NCBI RefSeq assembly: GCF_000315625.1
Contig: NW_005434670.1
Span: 683,282-747,281 of the forward strand
Direction: 5' to 3'
Length of the DNA stretch: 64,000 nucleotides
Origin: Guillardia theta CCMP2712
Lineage: Eukaryota; Cryptophyceae; Pyrenomonadales; Geminigeraceae
Of this stretch, positions 53,887 through 64,000 are shown one piece after another. The translations under genes and the position numbers were made by a program. Positions within the stretch are counted from its first letter, which is position 1, and each line of letters starts with the position of its first letter. Under the pieces are notes generated by a model. It was not told the origin of the DNA. It saw only the letters and a program-made list of their open reading frames with translations, and ran no database searches.

Positions 53887-56385
53887 GACGGTGGTGAAGA
53901 GTGAATGACGGTGGTGAAGGTAAATAGAAACAGAGGGAGCGGGAGGTAGGGTCATAAAAATGAAAGATCATGGATAGGGTCCCTACCCCTACCAGATGTC
54001 AGTGGGTAGATCGATTCCTTTCCTAGGAAGATGGTGGGCACCCCATCTGGTCGATTCGGCAATATCACAAGAATTTGGCGTCAGGTAGGATGTATATGCA
54101 GTTTATTTAGAGGCTCAATTAGAAATCGTGAGAGCCAAGTATACTGGGTGGGAGGAGGTTATGCAGCACCGTTAGGGGTTACATCTCTCTCACACTCGGG
54201 TGGGTAGTCGACTGGAGAAGAGTCATTTTTCGAGTCCTGGGGTAGGTTCTGCTATCGTACGGGTATGATGGTCTACTTTTGTCATAATGGGGTGGTATTG
54301 AATTTGGTGGGGTAGGGGAGTAGATAAGGACTCTGCAGAGGGGTCAAATATGTGGTCGAATATGTGGTTTATGGATTTTGAAAGGGGTTATGAAGGAGTA
54401 GGGTGGGTGAATGTACCTCCATGGATTGAAGGAGCGATCTTACAGGGGTAGTTCGAAATTTTTCAAGGGGTAGGGGTGGGTTCCGCAGGGGTTGGGCAGA
54501 CGACCGGTCCGTTTACGCGTCACAAATGTGATAACGGAATAACTTGTTATTTATAATAAATTTAGTTTTTGTGTTGTACCCCCAACTCATCTGTAATCAT
54601 TCTTGTACCATCAAAGATCCCAAGGACCGGTTATCACCCCGTCCCCCATTGGAGGGGTTTAATAATTTTTTTTTAAATAATTAATAGAGCTCAATCAGGA
54701 TCGGGGGCCGAATGCTTAATATTCAATAATAGTGTAACTAGCAGATATAATTGTTATTTTCATAGAAATTCCGTGAGTAAGTTTGTTGTTAATGAATATA
54801 TCGCCTATTCTTCCACCGAGGGCTATCAGAAACATGTCAGATCGACCGAATCGAGTCGTTTACTCAAAGTTAAGTTAAAAATCAGTCCACCGGACGGGCG
54901 TCCCGGGGGGGCCGGGCCGCCGGGCGGCACCGGGCTACCTTAACTCTCACTGTCACTGAGTCCCCGTGGTCAGTGACTCGACTCGACTCGCCGCTGGATC
55001 GCTCAGACTCTCCGGGGCCCGAGGCGGCCGGCTGCTAGCACGGTAAGCAGAGAGTCTCGCCCACTCCAGGTTCAAGAGTCTAGGCTTGGCCACGCCGGGG
55101 GCAGCGGCGGCTCCGATCCGAGCGTCGGACCGCCCGGCCGGCACTCCGGCGAAGGCTCTGAATGCCGCGCGGCCAGTCCGGCCGGCGCCCGCCGGGCCCG
55201 GCGGTCGCCACTGAACTTGGCAGTGGCGAGTCAAGCGGCCGCCAGTCCGATCTTTCCTTTACTCAAAGCCTGGTAAGTTAGTGTCCTCAGTGGCAAGCGT
55301 CAATTTTGAGTAAAAGTTTCCAGGTTTAAAACGGGAGAGTTCTTGCTGACCTGTTGTAATAAAGTGACATGTGTACCAACTCTAATAGAAGTTTCGATCA
55401 AACCTGAAATATTTGGATCTATATTGAAAGAATGAGAAAACAAATCTCCAAAACATTTTGCGACTTCCTCGAATGTTCTCAGAGTTTTAATTGTCATCTT
55501 TTTAAATTTTGGTTTTGGAGATTTTCAAGTGTTGTGGATACAGCGTTCATTTGTGTACCTGATACCCTACGAAAATCCAGGAAAAGTTGGGATTAAAGAG
55601 GGGTGGTGATGATTCAAAAATTGATTTTCAGTTTCGTTCTAATCAATTTTAGGGAAATCTCGGGATCATTTCGACCACCTAGGTGGGGTAGTGTAATCCC
55701 CACCAAAGTCCCCACGGTAGGGTTCAGGGGTCAGGTTGACCTGGAGAGTGTGGTCTTGTGGGGGTAGGTCATGGGAGGTTTGGAGGGGTTTCCTTGTAAA
55801 ATCGAGTGACAGGCGAATTCAAACAAGGGGTGGGTGGATAGACAAGTAGCAGTAGTAGTGGGGGTTTTGGGGGTAGTGGTAGTGGGGTTGCTTTACAACA
55901 GTACGTGAAACAAAATCCTCATATCGCACTTTTAGCAGAAGGGCGGGGGTGGGGTCCTGAGAACCTTTGGTGGATGGGTGGGGTCAGCCGGGGGGGTCGT
56001 TGTAAAAATCTTGGGGTTCCCAACCACCCCCAACTTCGTCCTGATATGGTACCCCTTAACTGTTTCTTCAGGCTTCTTGGGCAAACCACCGGTAGTTCTC
56101 ATGATGGGGGTGGGCCATGGTGGAAAGTACAATCAGGTAAGCCGGAGAAAGTGTTGAGGGAGGAGGGAGGAAGGGAGGGGAAGAGAGGGTTGAGCAAGGA
56201 AATGAAGTTCCGATGATTGATCAGAAACTTGTGATTCCATCTCAAACGGCGAGTTTCCTTGAAATGAGCCAGATCAATCAAACTCTGGTCATTCCCCGGA
56301 TTGGGCAAGAAGGCTTTGTGAATGCATGTGCTTGTTTGTGTTGATTTTTTCACGTCAAACTTAGATGAGCATACGATGAAGTAAC
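53887..56385. repeat. 2.5-kb repeat-rich intergenic region
   Basis: No supported gene. From 53985 to 54500 and again from 55670 to 56130 the sequence is rich in GGGGTAGGG, GGGTGGG and GGGGTAC-like words. Between them lies an AT-rich stretch (54530-54850) and the GC-rich element at 54859-55314. Short frames such as 55905-56216 translate repeat sequence only. Confidence 0.55.
54859..55314. mobile_element. GC-rich element with TTTACTCAAA inverted ends
   Basis: About 456 bp bounded by TTTACTCAAAGTTAAG on the left and TTTGAGTAAA on the right; the outer 10 bases are perfect inverted repeats. A further direct copy of TTTACTCAAAG lies inside the right end (55258-55268). The core is extremely GC-rich, with runs such as GGGGGGCCGGGCCGCCGGGC. 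It encodes nothing credible. A second copy of the left end lies at 27994. No clear target-site duplication was found, so a non-autonomous transposon is inferred and not proved. Confidence 0.6.
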
Positions 56386-58097
56386 ATGCGTTTTGACAGG
56401 GACGTCAAGATGACGATGGCACGATACCACCCGTACTCAGATAGTCCCACTTCGAGATCGGAAAAATCAAGAATGGAAAAGGCAGAACAACGAAAACGAA
56501 CTCGGCTTTTGATCGAAGCACTTGATCCCCTTGTGCCTGTATTCTCTAGAACCTGTACGGCAGAAAAGGGAAGCTTGAGATCGAAACGAACTCTTTTACA
56601 ACTGCAGGAGGATACTGTTTTCTTTCTCAAGAGAATTACACGCAAGAAAGCCACCAGGCATGATTATGTAGATTGCGATGTCATGCGCGAAGGCATGTTG
56701 TCGAGTAGCTTCATTATATTAGTTGAGTTGGATGTGACAACGGGTGAAATCATACAATGCAGCAATGGGCTTAGCAGGTGGTATCAGCTTCACCCATCAG
56801 AAATCATCGGGCAAAACTTTGCTCATTTCCTCGACACCAATGATGTACATAGGTTCAAGAATTTCTTGCGACTCTCTGCAAGCAAAACGACAGCAAAAGG
56901 AATCAGAGTCAAGCTTCTGACGTTTGGATCCAAGTGCTACGAGCAGCTCGAATGCACAGTTAAGGCTGTGCAAGACCCTGTCAATGGGCGGTCTGTGTTC
57001 CTGCTGAGTTTCGATGAAGAGGCACCCAAGAATCCCGACTGCTTCCCTCTTTGGAGTCCTTGCCTTCTGCGCGGGATGTCGGGGATCTTCAGGTTTGACG
57101 AGTCACAGTCGTCAGGTCCTCCTACGGATGTTGACGGACAGATGCGGAAGTTGAGCAGGAAGGGGAATGCGGAGCTGGGTTGGTGTCAGATTGGTGTGAG
57201 CTCCCTCCTCAAGACTGAGTCTGCTCGGGCAATGCTAGACAGACTGGGAGGAGAGAACAGGCAAGCGAGCTCGATCAGCTCGGCGTTCATGCGGCTGGTG
57301 ATGAAAATGGTGGAGATGCACCTTACTTTCGACTTCAACTCCCACGACGTTCCCTTCGTCGCCATGCACGCGCGTCTGAAGCTCCCGAGAGTGCTGGGAT
57401 CGTTGCGAACTCCATGGTATTCCCCTTCCCCTCCTCACCTCTTTTTCCTCGCCTCCTCTCTGCTGTCATCTTTTACTGCGCTCATGCTCGCTGCTGCCAA
57501 CCCCTCGTGCCTTCTCTCTTCTCTCACAGTCTGACCTTGTCATTGAAGGGTCGAGGTTCTACACACAAGCCTTGATGGAGCTCCCGTGGAAGGGTTTCTC
57601 ACGTTAGCTGGGACCCAGCTGCGCTTCTTTGCGCATAGGAATTCTGCTCCTGGCTCGCTGCATGTCACAGGTGCAGACGTTTTCCCCTGCTGCGTGCGGT
57701 GGGGAGAGGTTGAGAGGTGACATTGTCGTTGTCGCAGGAGCGCACTATCGGCAGGAAGAAGGCGTCTGGAAGTGCTATCACACGCGAACATGGATCATCA
57801 CCCCTAACAAGTCACGGATCTACGGGCAGATCTTCCGTGACCTCGATGACAAGCCTTATCAGTTCGAGCAGGTCTGCAGAACCCCCTCCTCCTCCTCGTC
57901 TCCTCCTCCTGCCCCGCCCGGTCCTTTCGGTCCCGAAACAGGGTGCACAGTGTCTCACCCTCTTCTCACGTGGCTGCCTGCCCCTCCCCCTCTCCTGCTG
58001 TACCAGTTGTCGCTCCTCCTCTCCTCACGTTCACTCGCAGACCTTCGTTCGGGTGGAGGACCCCGATCGCTCTCTGATGTGTAAGTATGTGGTATAG
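56386..58097 (+). CDS. bHLH-PAS domain protein, transcription regulator candidate
   Basis: The first ATG is 56386; a second in-frame ATG at 56410 is also possible. Residues about 20-85 look like a basic helix-loop-helix: basic part SRSEKSRMEKAEQRKRTRLL, helix 1 LLIEALDPLVP, loop with many Lys/Arg, helix 2 TLLQLQEDTVFFLKRI. Residues about 107-215 form a PAS domain: FIILVELDVTTGEIIQCSNG, RWYQLHPSEIIGQNFAHFLD, then RVKLLTFGSKCYEQLECTVK. Three short exons follow, ending HYRQEEGVWKCYHTRTWIIT, IYGQIFRDLDDKPYQFEQ and SLMCKYVV; their fold is unknown. bHLH-PAS proteins are best known from animals (CLOCK, HIF) and a few stramenopile algae. A clock, light or redox role is a guess. The bHLH is divergent: no classical HxxxExR DNA-contact triplet is obvious. 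Confidence 0.68.
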
Positions 58098-58175
58098 CAG
58101 GTAGACGTGTAAATATTCCTCAAACCGTGTGGTCTTGCTGTAGCCCATCCATCCTTCCTCTCGTCTTTATTCCCT

Positions 58176-61100
58176 TCATGTCCCCGAGTTGTTCTGCTCG
58201 CCCTCCTGCTCCTTCATCTTTGAATCGGAGGTCACCCCTCCAAGCTTCTTGCTCCGAAAGATCGTGTAGATGCTCGTGTACTCGTGCAGACTTGCCTGCC
58301 CTCCTGCGGGCCCGAACTCACCTGCGGTTGTTCCGTCATCCCCACTCATCTCCGCCCGCCAAACCCCTCCCGCCCACTCTCCCCCGTTCTCCTCCCCACT
58401 CTCTCTACCCTCACCATTGTAGAAGCATCCAACCACAGGGACGCCCGTTGCCATGCTTGCCATCCTGGACTCGTAGTTGGGCTCACCGAACAGCGGCCTC
58501 CCCCTGCTCCTCATCACTTTGGTGTTCCACCTCAAATCTCCTTCCTCACCGCCCGATGCAAGCAAAGAGGACGAGGCCGGCTGCTGGGGTTGACGAGCTC
58601 CCAGTCAGAAGCTCTGTGAGCCTGTACCCCGTAAGAGACATCCTCTACCTCCTCGTCCTCCTTCCCCTTCAACTTTGCCTCTCTTCCCCTCCCTTCCTAA
58701 TCCTTGCACGCTCCTCCGTCTGTTCCATTCAGCGCCACCATCACCTCTGGCGCTTGTAGGATGACATGAGCGCTTCCACCTCTGCCATCGCAGCTGATCT
58801 GTCGGGCACGTGGAGCCTGCGAGACAGTGAGCGCTGGCACAGACCCGACCGCTGCATCCTTGCCTGATCCTCTGACCCGGTCGCAAGACGTCGCCCACGA
58901 GCATGGACTTGTCGTTGGCACTGACTAGGATGATCTGTGAGAGCGAATGAGGGGAGGGTGCATGGCGAGGCAAGAAGCAGCACGGGTCTGAGCAGATAGT
59001 CCTTTCTTGGGTCCTCCTGCGAGCTCTGGGCCTAGGAAGAGAAGAATGTGAGGAGAAGAACAGGGGGTTCACAGTGCGAGCAGGGAGCAGGGGGGGAGGA
59101 GATGATGAATGATGATAGAGGCGAAGGGAGAATGTTAGAAGACGGAGAGGGAAGGGGGGTGTTGGGGGGGGGGGGAAGGAGGAGCAATACCGTTTTAGGC
59201 TGCTGCAAGTCACTGAGATTCATCGAGTTGCTCTCGACTCCAACGAACAAGGCTAACAGAGAAAGTCTGATTTCCTCTCCCTTCCCACTCCTCCTCCTCA
59301 CTTCCTCCTCAACCTCCCCTCCTCCGACTCCCCTTCCGTCCATTCTCCTTCCACTTCCCCCAACCCTCCCTTCCACCACCACCACCACATCCCTCCCTCC
59401 CCTTTTCTCACCTCTCTGCGCAAGCTCGAGCTCTGCTGGGGATAGACCCTGCATCCCTGACGTCAGCCTGAGAGACCGGGGGGTGGGGGGAGGGTGACGG
59501 CAGACCTCAATCACCTTTGACAAGGCAGCCAGACATGTCACCTACCATCGGCTCGTGAGAGGATGAGCTGGAAGAGGTTGGAAGGTAGTGGAGGAAGGGC
59601 GAGAAGAGTAGATGAGTGAAGGAGAAGGGAAAGATCGATGAAGGACAGTTTTAGCCTTTGAGGAGAGAGGGAGGAGGAGGAGAGGGAGAGGGGAGGAGTG
59701 GGGAGGAGAGGGGAGGAGAGGGGAGGAGAGAAGAGTTGAGGAGTAGAATGTTACAGGCGCTTCCTTTTTCAGCGGGTCGAAAACCTCGAACACCTTATTG
59801 CCCTTCGTTCGGCTGACTTCCCACTCTGGCCCTGCGTAGGAAGCCCACATGGTCACTACAAACATGATGATGGGGAAAGAAAAGCGTTTGGGGTGATTCG
59901 AAGACTAGAGTGAGGAGTGAGGAGAAGGCGCCGGAGGGAGGAGTGAGGAGGGAGGAGGGAGGAGGGAGGATGGGGGATGGAGGAGGGAGGAGAGACGAGG
60001 AAGGAGGGAGATCATCAGGGCATGCGGAGTCTACACACCAATGGGGCGACACCCTTGAGCCACGAGGGCCTCAGCCTCAATGTCGCCACTGAGGGTGACG
60101 ACCCAGACGCCAGGAGAAGCAACCTTGTCTCTCGTCAGCTGCACGTCCCCGAAGACCGTGGACAGGAGGTCCACGTCTTGCTTGAAGCGAGCCGTGAGGC
60201 CTCCGACCTTGGTGCAGCTGAAGGGCCCAGAAATGAGCGGCGACAAGATGGAGAGAAGGAGGACGAGGGAGGGAGGGAGGGACAAGGAGGGAGGGGGATA
60301 AGGGAGAGAAAAGGACGGGGGAGAGAGAGGGGAGGGGACCGACCCAGGATATGCGAAGTCCATCCCCTCAAGGAAGCGATCTAAGTTGCCCCGGCCAGGG
60401 AAGTTGTGCTCGCTGAAGAGGAGGAAGACGGGCCGATCTGCCGGATCCGGGCTACCAACCTGCGACAAGGTGAGTGACGGGAAGGGAGGGTGCCGTTCTG
60501 ACTTACAAGCCTCCTCCACTCCTCCACGGAATCGTTGTTAGGAACCTCCTCAGCAGCGACTCTGACAATCGAGTATGTAAGACCAAGACCGCAAAGTTAA
60601 TGGGTCTATTCGTGGTGGTGGTGGTGGTGGTGGAGGAGGAAGAGGAGGATGTCATCGTCAACGATGATGGCGATCGAGACGATCTACGAGAGAGGTGAGG
60701 AGAAGGAGATGTAGTTGATGTTGATGTTGATGTTGATGTTGATGATGATGATGGTCTGGTCATGGTTAGCATTGTCTCTGACAGAGATGCTTGTGTTGAC
60801 GACAACAACAACTCGCCTCTGTATCTTGACGTCCACGTTTGGAAGGCACGCGGCTGAGATCGACACAGCCTTCACCTGCTCGTACTCCTCTGGGCTCTCC
60901 TCCTCTCCCATACCGATCACGCCGGGGCTCAGGCACCCGATGACGTGCTTGGCGCCGAGCCTCGTCCTCAACAGCTCGGTCACCTTCATCAGGTCCTCCT
61001 GCCTGGCCGGCTCTTGCGATCCTCTCATCTCGAAGAACCTGTCGGAGATGTAGCACATGACAAGGTCGATGCTTGTCCCTTCCCCGAGGTTCTCTCTGCA

Positions 61101-61508
61101 CTTGTCCGCTGCCTCCTCTACTGTCTCTATCAAGCCTCCGAAGCCTAGAGAGACCGCTGACGTCCACCTCATCGCGCCATTGGAGCTGCTGTCCTCTGAC
61201 GACATACTCATCGAAGAAACAAGGTTCTTCTGCTGTCCTCTCCAGTAATCAGCCGATCTTGCAGCGCGAGGAGATCGCACGCCGAACATCCTCGTCTGTG
61301 CTCTCGGAACGTCAGAAACCCTTGGAGGCAGCGCGAGCGGCGCTGTAAAGCCGAGCTTGTTCCCACGACACCACCGAGGAGCGGAACTGCGGCTGATCCC
61401 GGCCTGAAACATCCGCGAGCATGAAGTATCATCGGCATGCAGGGAAGAAGCATCAGTGATCGCGATGGTAAGGGACGACGCGAGCAGCAGCAGCCTCTTC
61501 ATCTGCAT
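58176..61508 (-). CDS. FIST-domain sensory protein with secretory/plastid-type leader
   Basis: FIST domains are thought to bind small ligands such as amino acids. The frame is open to an ATG at 61547; the ATG at 61508 gives the cleanest signal peptide (MQMKRLLLLASSLTIAITDA). A transit-like segment with GFTAPLALPP follows. FIST N: IDLVMCYISDRFFEMRG, LGAKHVIGCLSPGVIGMGEE, RPVFLLFSEHNFPG, LVAQGCRPIG. FIST C: PEWEVSRTKGNKVFEVFDPL, QGLSPAELELAQR, LFVGVESNSMN, ILVSANDKSMLVGDVLRPGQ, LHVPDRSAAMAEVEALMSSY, AAGLVLFACIGRGRPLFGEP, TGVPVVGCFYNGEFGPAGGQ and LHEYTSIYTIF. About twelve exons; one intron (58817-58863) uses a GC donor. In plants and algae such proteins exist with or without an F-box; none is seen here. 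The product is about 480 residues. Plastid location is inferred. Confidence 0.82.
60616..60632. repeat. (GGT)n in an intron of the FIST gene
   Basis: A short GGT run followed by GGAGGAAG lies in an intron of the FIST gene; on the coding strand it reads CCA repeats. It is listed because frames across it in either strand give false poly-Thr or poly-Val peptides. Confidence 0.7.
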
Positions 61509-61547
61509 CCTCCCCATCGTCGACCTCCTTCCCTGTGCCGTACCCAT

Positions 61548-61922
61548 CCTTTGTGCCCACTGGAGCAGTGACTACCCACCCTACTGACTCGAAGACTTGA
61601 TCCCTGGTTTGATTGCAGTGTACCCCTACCTTCTAGTGATAAAATATGATGTAAGTACCGGTCTTTTGTCCACCCCAGTGCCTGCTCCAGCATCCACCAA
61701 GTCTTAAAGGCAAAGTAAAGTATTCGAAGTTTTTATATTTTAGTACCAATAAACTTAATTTTTCAAATCAAATTATACAAATGATGTGTTCTTGTGGCCA
61801 AATTAATGAACATTTCAGTTTGTTTTCCTTAAGCACTTTTCGCTATGGCTTGTCGGTTTATGCGACCGGGGCGGCGGGGATGGCGGGGAGAGAGCGAGGG
61901 GAGCGGCGAGCTGTAAGGCAGG
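61548..61922. other. Divergent intergenic region
   Basis: This lies between the FIST gene (minus) and the membrane protein gene (plus). It contains TACCCC words near 61620-61630 and an AT-rich stretch at 61735-61790 that may serve as a bidirectional promoter. No frame supported. Confidence 0.4.
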
Positions 61923-64000
61923 ATGGGGTTCTCCAGGGGAGGCCTCATCGCGGCAGTTCAGAAGAGGAGGAGGAGGCAGTCCCAGGATGAGAGCTCGATC
62001 CGGAAGGAGCTCGACAGACTGCGGGAGCCTCATCGGATCTGTCAAGATCGCCTGGATGCGATCGACGATATCCTCGAGGACGTCGGCACCAAGACCTACT
62101 TCGGTCCATCTTACACTGACCCAGCGCAGAGCAGAGAGGCTACGGTGGACGGCCTGCTGGAGAAGGTGGAGGAGAGGATTGAGAGGTCCACCGCTTACCG
62201 CAAGCTCTTTGGGACCACCGTCTTCTTCATCTCGTTCGTGTGGATGCTGTTCCTGCAACGGAACATCACGGCGCAGTACGAGATCGAGCGGTCGATCCTC
62301 AACGGCCTGATAGAGAGCCTCCCGACGACAGGGAGCGGAGGGTACACTAACTCCAACACCGGGGCGGTCGGAGTTTTGCAGGGCTCGAGCGACTTCTACT
62401 CGTGGTTCTCGACCTCGGTCATCCAGAAGATCTTCAGCGATCCCGTCTGTGGCGACGGGATCTGCGACGCTCCCGACGAGTACGCGGGGTTCGGGCGGTT
62501 CGGTTGCTCGGAAGACTGCGGGCTCTACCTGAATGTGACCACCGTCCAGATCGACCTACAGGACGTGATCCAGGCGAGCGGGTCGGCGATAGGGTGGGAC
62601 TTTACCACGATCCCGATGATATCGAACGCAAACCAGGGGCAGTTCAAATTCAATGTTTACAGCGAGGGGATGCAGGACTTCTTGTTCGAGGTGGATCAGA
62701 ATGGCACCAGCGTCTCTACTCCCGTCCCCGACGGCAAGTACACGCTAGTGCTGTATCAGACACAGCGAACAAGCTCACTGGTAGACAAGCAAAGCATAGC
62801 AAAGCTTGGACTCGTGCCAAGGTAGGACACTTTATATGGCGATGCGTATGATGTGATACACTCCCTGTTGTGTTTGATTGGAAAAGTCTTGGATGAGATC
62901 GCTTTTTTGTATGGAAAGATTGAACGAATCCCTGCAGCACCATACCGCAAGAGAACTCCTTCAACGATTTTGCCTATGGGGTCTCTATGGAGACACTGAC
63001 ATGGAGCATGTTGATCCTGAATGGGATCACCAATTACTGCTTCTCGACTTCAGCATACTACACGGACCCTCACTGTGCAAGCTTGTACATACCAGGTGCT
63101 GGTTTGCTGACGACTAAAGACTCAATCTGAGGATACTGACCTGGTCTGACAGACGTGACGCTGAGGCTGATCAGTTCCTATGGCCTGAGTGGGACCGTAT
63201 CCATCGTGAACAGCGGCACCGCTTTGGTGGAGCAGGCGGTCAAGGTCAGTGTCCTCGATCCGCAGTCGTTGACTTTGACTTGACCTTTCTTGCGTCGCCT
63301 GGCAGGTTCAGTTTTGCAGCGCCCTCCCCAACCAGACGGGAGGGACCTACTCCTCGGAGAACATGCAGTTCCTGCAAGAGTGCAAGATGACTTGCCCCAC
63401 GGCCTCGTCCCGGCGACGTTCGGGGAGTGACAGTCGCCGACATCCCTCGAACGCCCCTGATGGCTCGCTCGCTGATCTGCCGTATGGGAGCGAGTCGGGG
63501 ACGGGGTGGGACCATCGGTCACCTCCGCTTTCTCCTCACAGCCTGAGGAAGAGTGCTGGACTTCCCCTGGACCTCCGGGATGCTCATCCAACGTCCACGC
63601 ACTCCTCGGCTCGTTCCTTGAAGAGGAACTCGAAGTCCATGGCAAGAGAGGGAGGAGGCCACGCGGGTACGAGGCAGAAGTCATCTCCGCCCGCATCGAA
63701 CACGATCCATCAGAGCTCAGGTTTCATCTTCAGCTCCTCCCTCTCAAACGACTCGGCATGGTGGGTTGTCGACACGGGTCTGGAGAACATATCCTTCTCT
63801 GTACAGTCGTCTCTCCCCTCCGCCAGCGGCTACCTGCTCCGCTACGGTATCGTCACTTTCTCCGCCTGCTCATGCGTCTCCGTCAAGTATTGCCTCAGTT
63901 TCCCTTGCGTCCCTCAGATCCAAGTCTCCGGGCAGTCTCTGGATGCCACGTGGGCGGTCAAGGGAGCCATTGCAAGGCTGCAGCTGAACTTCGCTGAGGG
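61923..64000 (+). CDS. Large membrane protein with polycystin-like Cys motif, 3' end missing
   Basis: The ATG at 61923 opens MGFSRGGLIAAVQKRRRRQS, a basic cytosolic head with a charged helix, then a membrane helix (FGTTVFFISFVWMLFLQ, near residue 100). The ectodomain carries VCGDGICDAPDEYAGFGRFG followed by CSEDCG, a motif I associate with large protist membrane proteins related to polycystin channels. Further exons in phase: FNDFAYGVSMETLTWSMLIL, DVTLRLISSYGLSGTVSIVN, and a long one from VQFCSALPNQTGGTYSSENM with SNDSAWWVVDTGLENISFSV that reaches the right edge. N-glycosylation sites (NVT, NGT, NQT) agree with an outside location. The channel region itself would lie beyond the window, so calling it a polycystin is inference. 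The exon around 62870-63100 is less certain. Confidence 0.6.

Overview
This window is eukaryotic nuclear DNA, most likely from a cryptophyte alga of the Guillardia theta type. The strongest evidence is a gene at 53.3-53.9 kb for a phycoerythrin alpha subunit. It carries a secretory leader, a plastid-type segment and a twin-arginine lumen signal, a combination known only from cryptophyte nuclear genomes. Other signs are 35-60 nt introns with regular GT-AG ends and plastid enzymes that begin with an ER signal peptide followed by a Phe-containing transit segment. No virus, prokaryotic operon, rRNA or tRNA was seen. All exon models were made by hand from reading frame, splice sites and family resemblance; no search was run.

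0-14 kb: a partial EF-hand/WD40 protein (minus, runs off the left edge), a four-exon plastid MPBQ/MSBQ-type methyltransferase (minus), a DUF1995 protein (plus), a PH-like unknown (minus), a coiled-coil unknown (plus) and a GT13 GlcNAc-transferase with a Cys-rich tail (minus). 14-30 kb: cytosolic isoleucyl-tRNA synthetase (plus), a repeat-rich desert of about 3.4 kb with a perfect 34-bp inverted-repeat element, a CENP-B-type HTH protein (plus), a DUF268 membrane protein (plus), a secretory EF-hand protein (plus) overlapping the 3' end of a protein with repeated DIxGxxP motifs (minus), and a Cys-rich type I membrane protein (minus).

30-44 kb: an ADP-ribosyltransferase-like/TPR fusion (plus), an SCFD2-like Sec1/Munc18 protein (minus), a protein with two half-LIM fingers (plus), an ankyrin protein (minus) and a small coiled-coil protein (minus). 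44-64 kb: a WD40/tandem-Tudor protein (plus), plastid IspG (minus), GC-rich repeat islands, phycoerythrin alpha (minus), a bHLH-PAS regulator candidate (plus), a FIST-domain secretory protein (minus) and the first 2 kb of a large membrane protein with a polycystin-like Cys motif (plus, runs off the right edge).

The genes do not form one pathway. The common thread is plastid supply: IspG makes isoprenoid precursors, the methyltransferase acts in plastoquinone/tocopherol synthesis, phycoerythrin alpha harvests light, and the DUF1995 and FIST proteins also start with signal peptides. Between genes lie two repeat families: islands rich in the word GGGGTGGGGTAC, and very GC-rich blocks, one of them bounded by TTTACTCAAA inverted ends.
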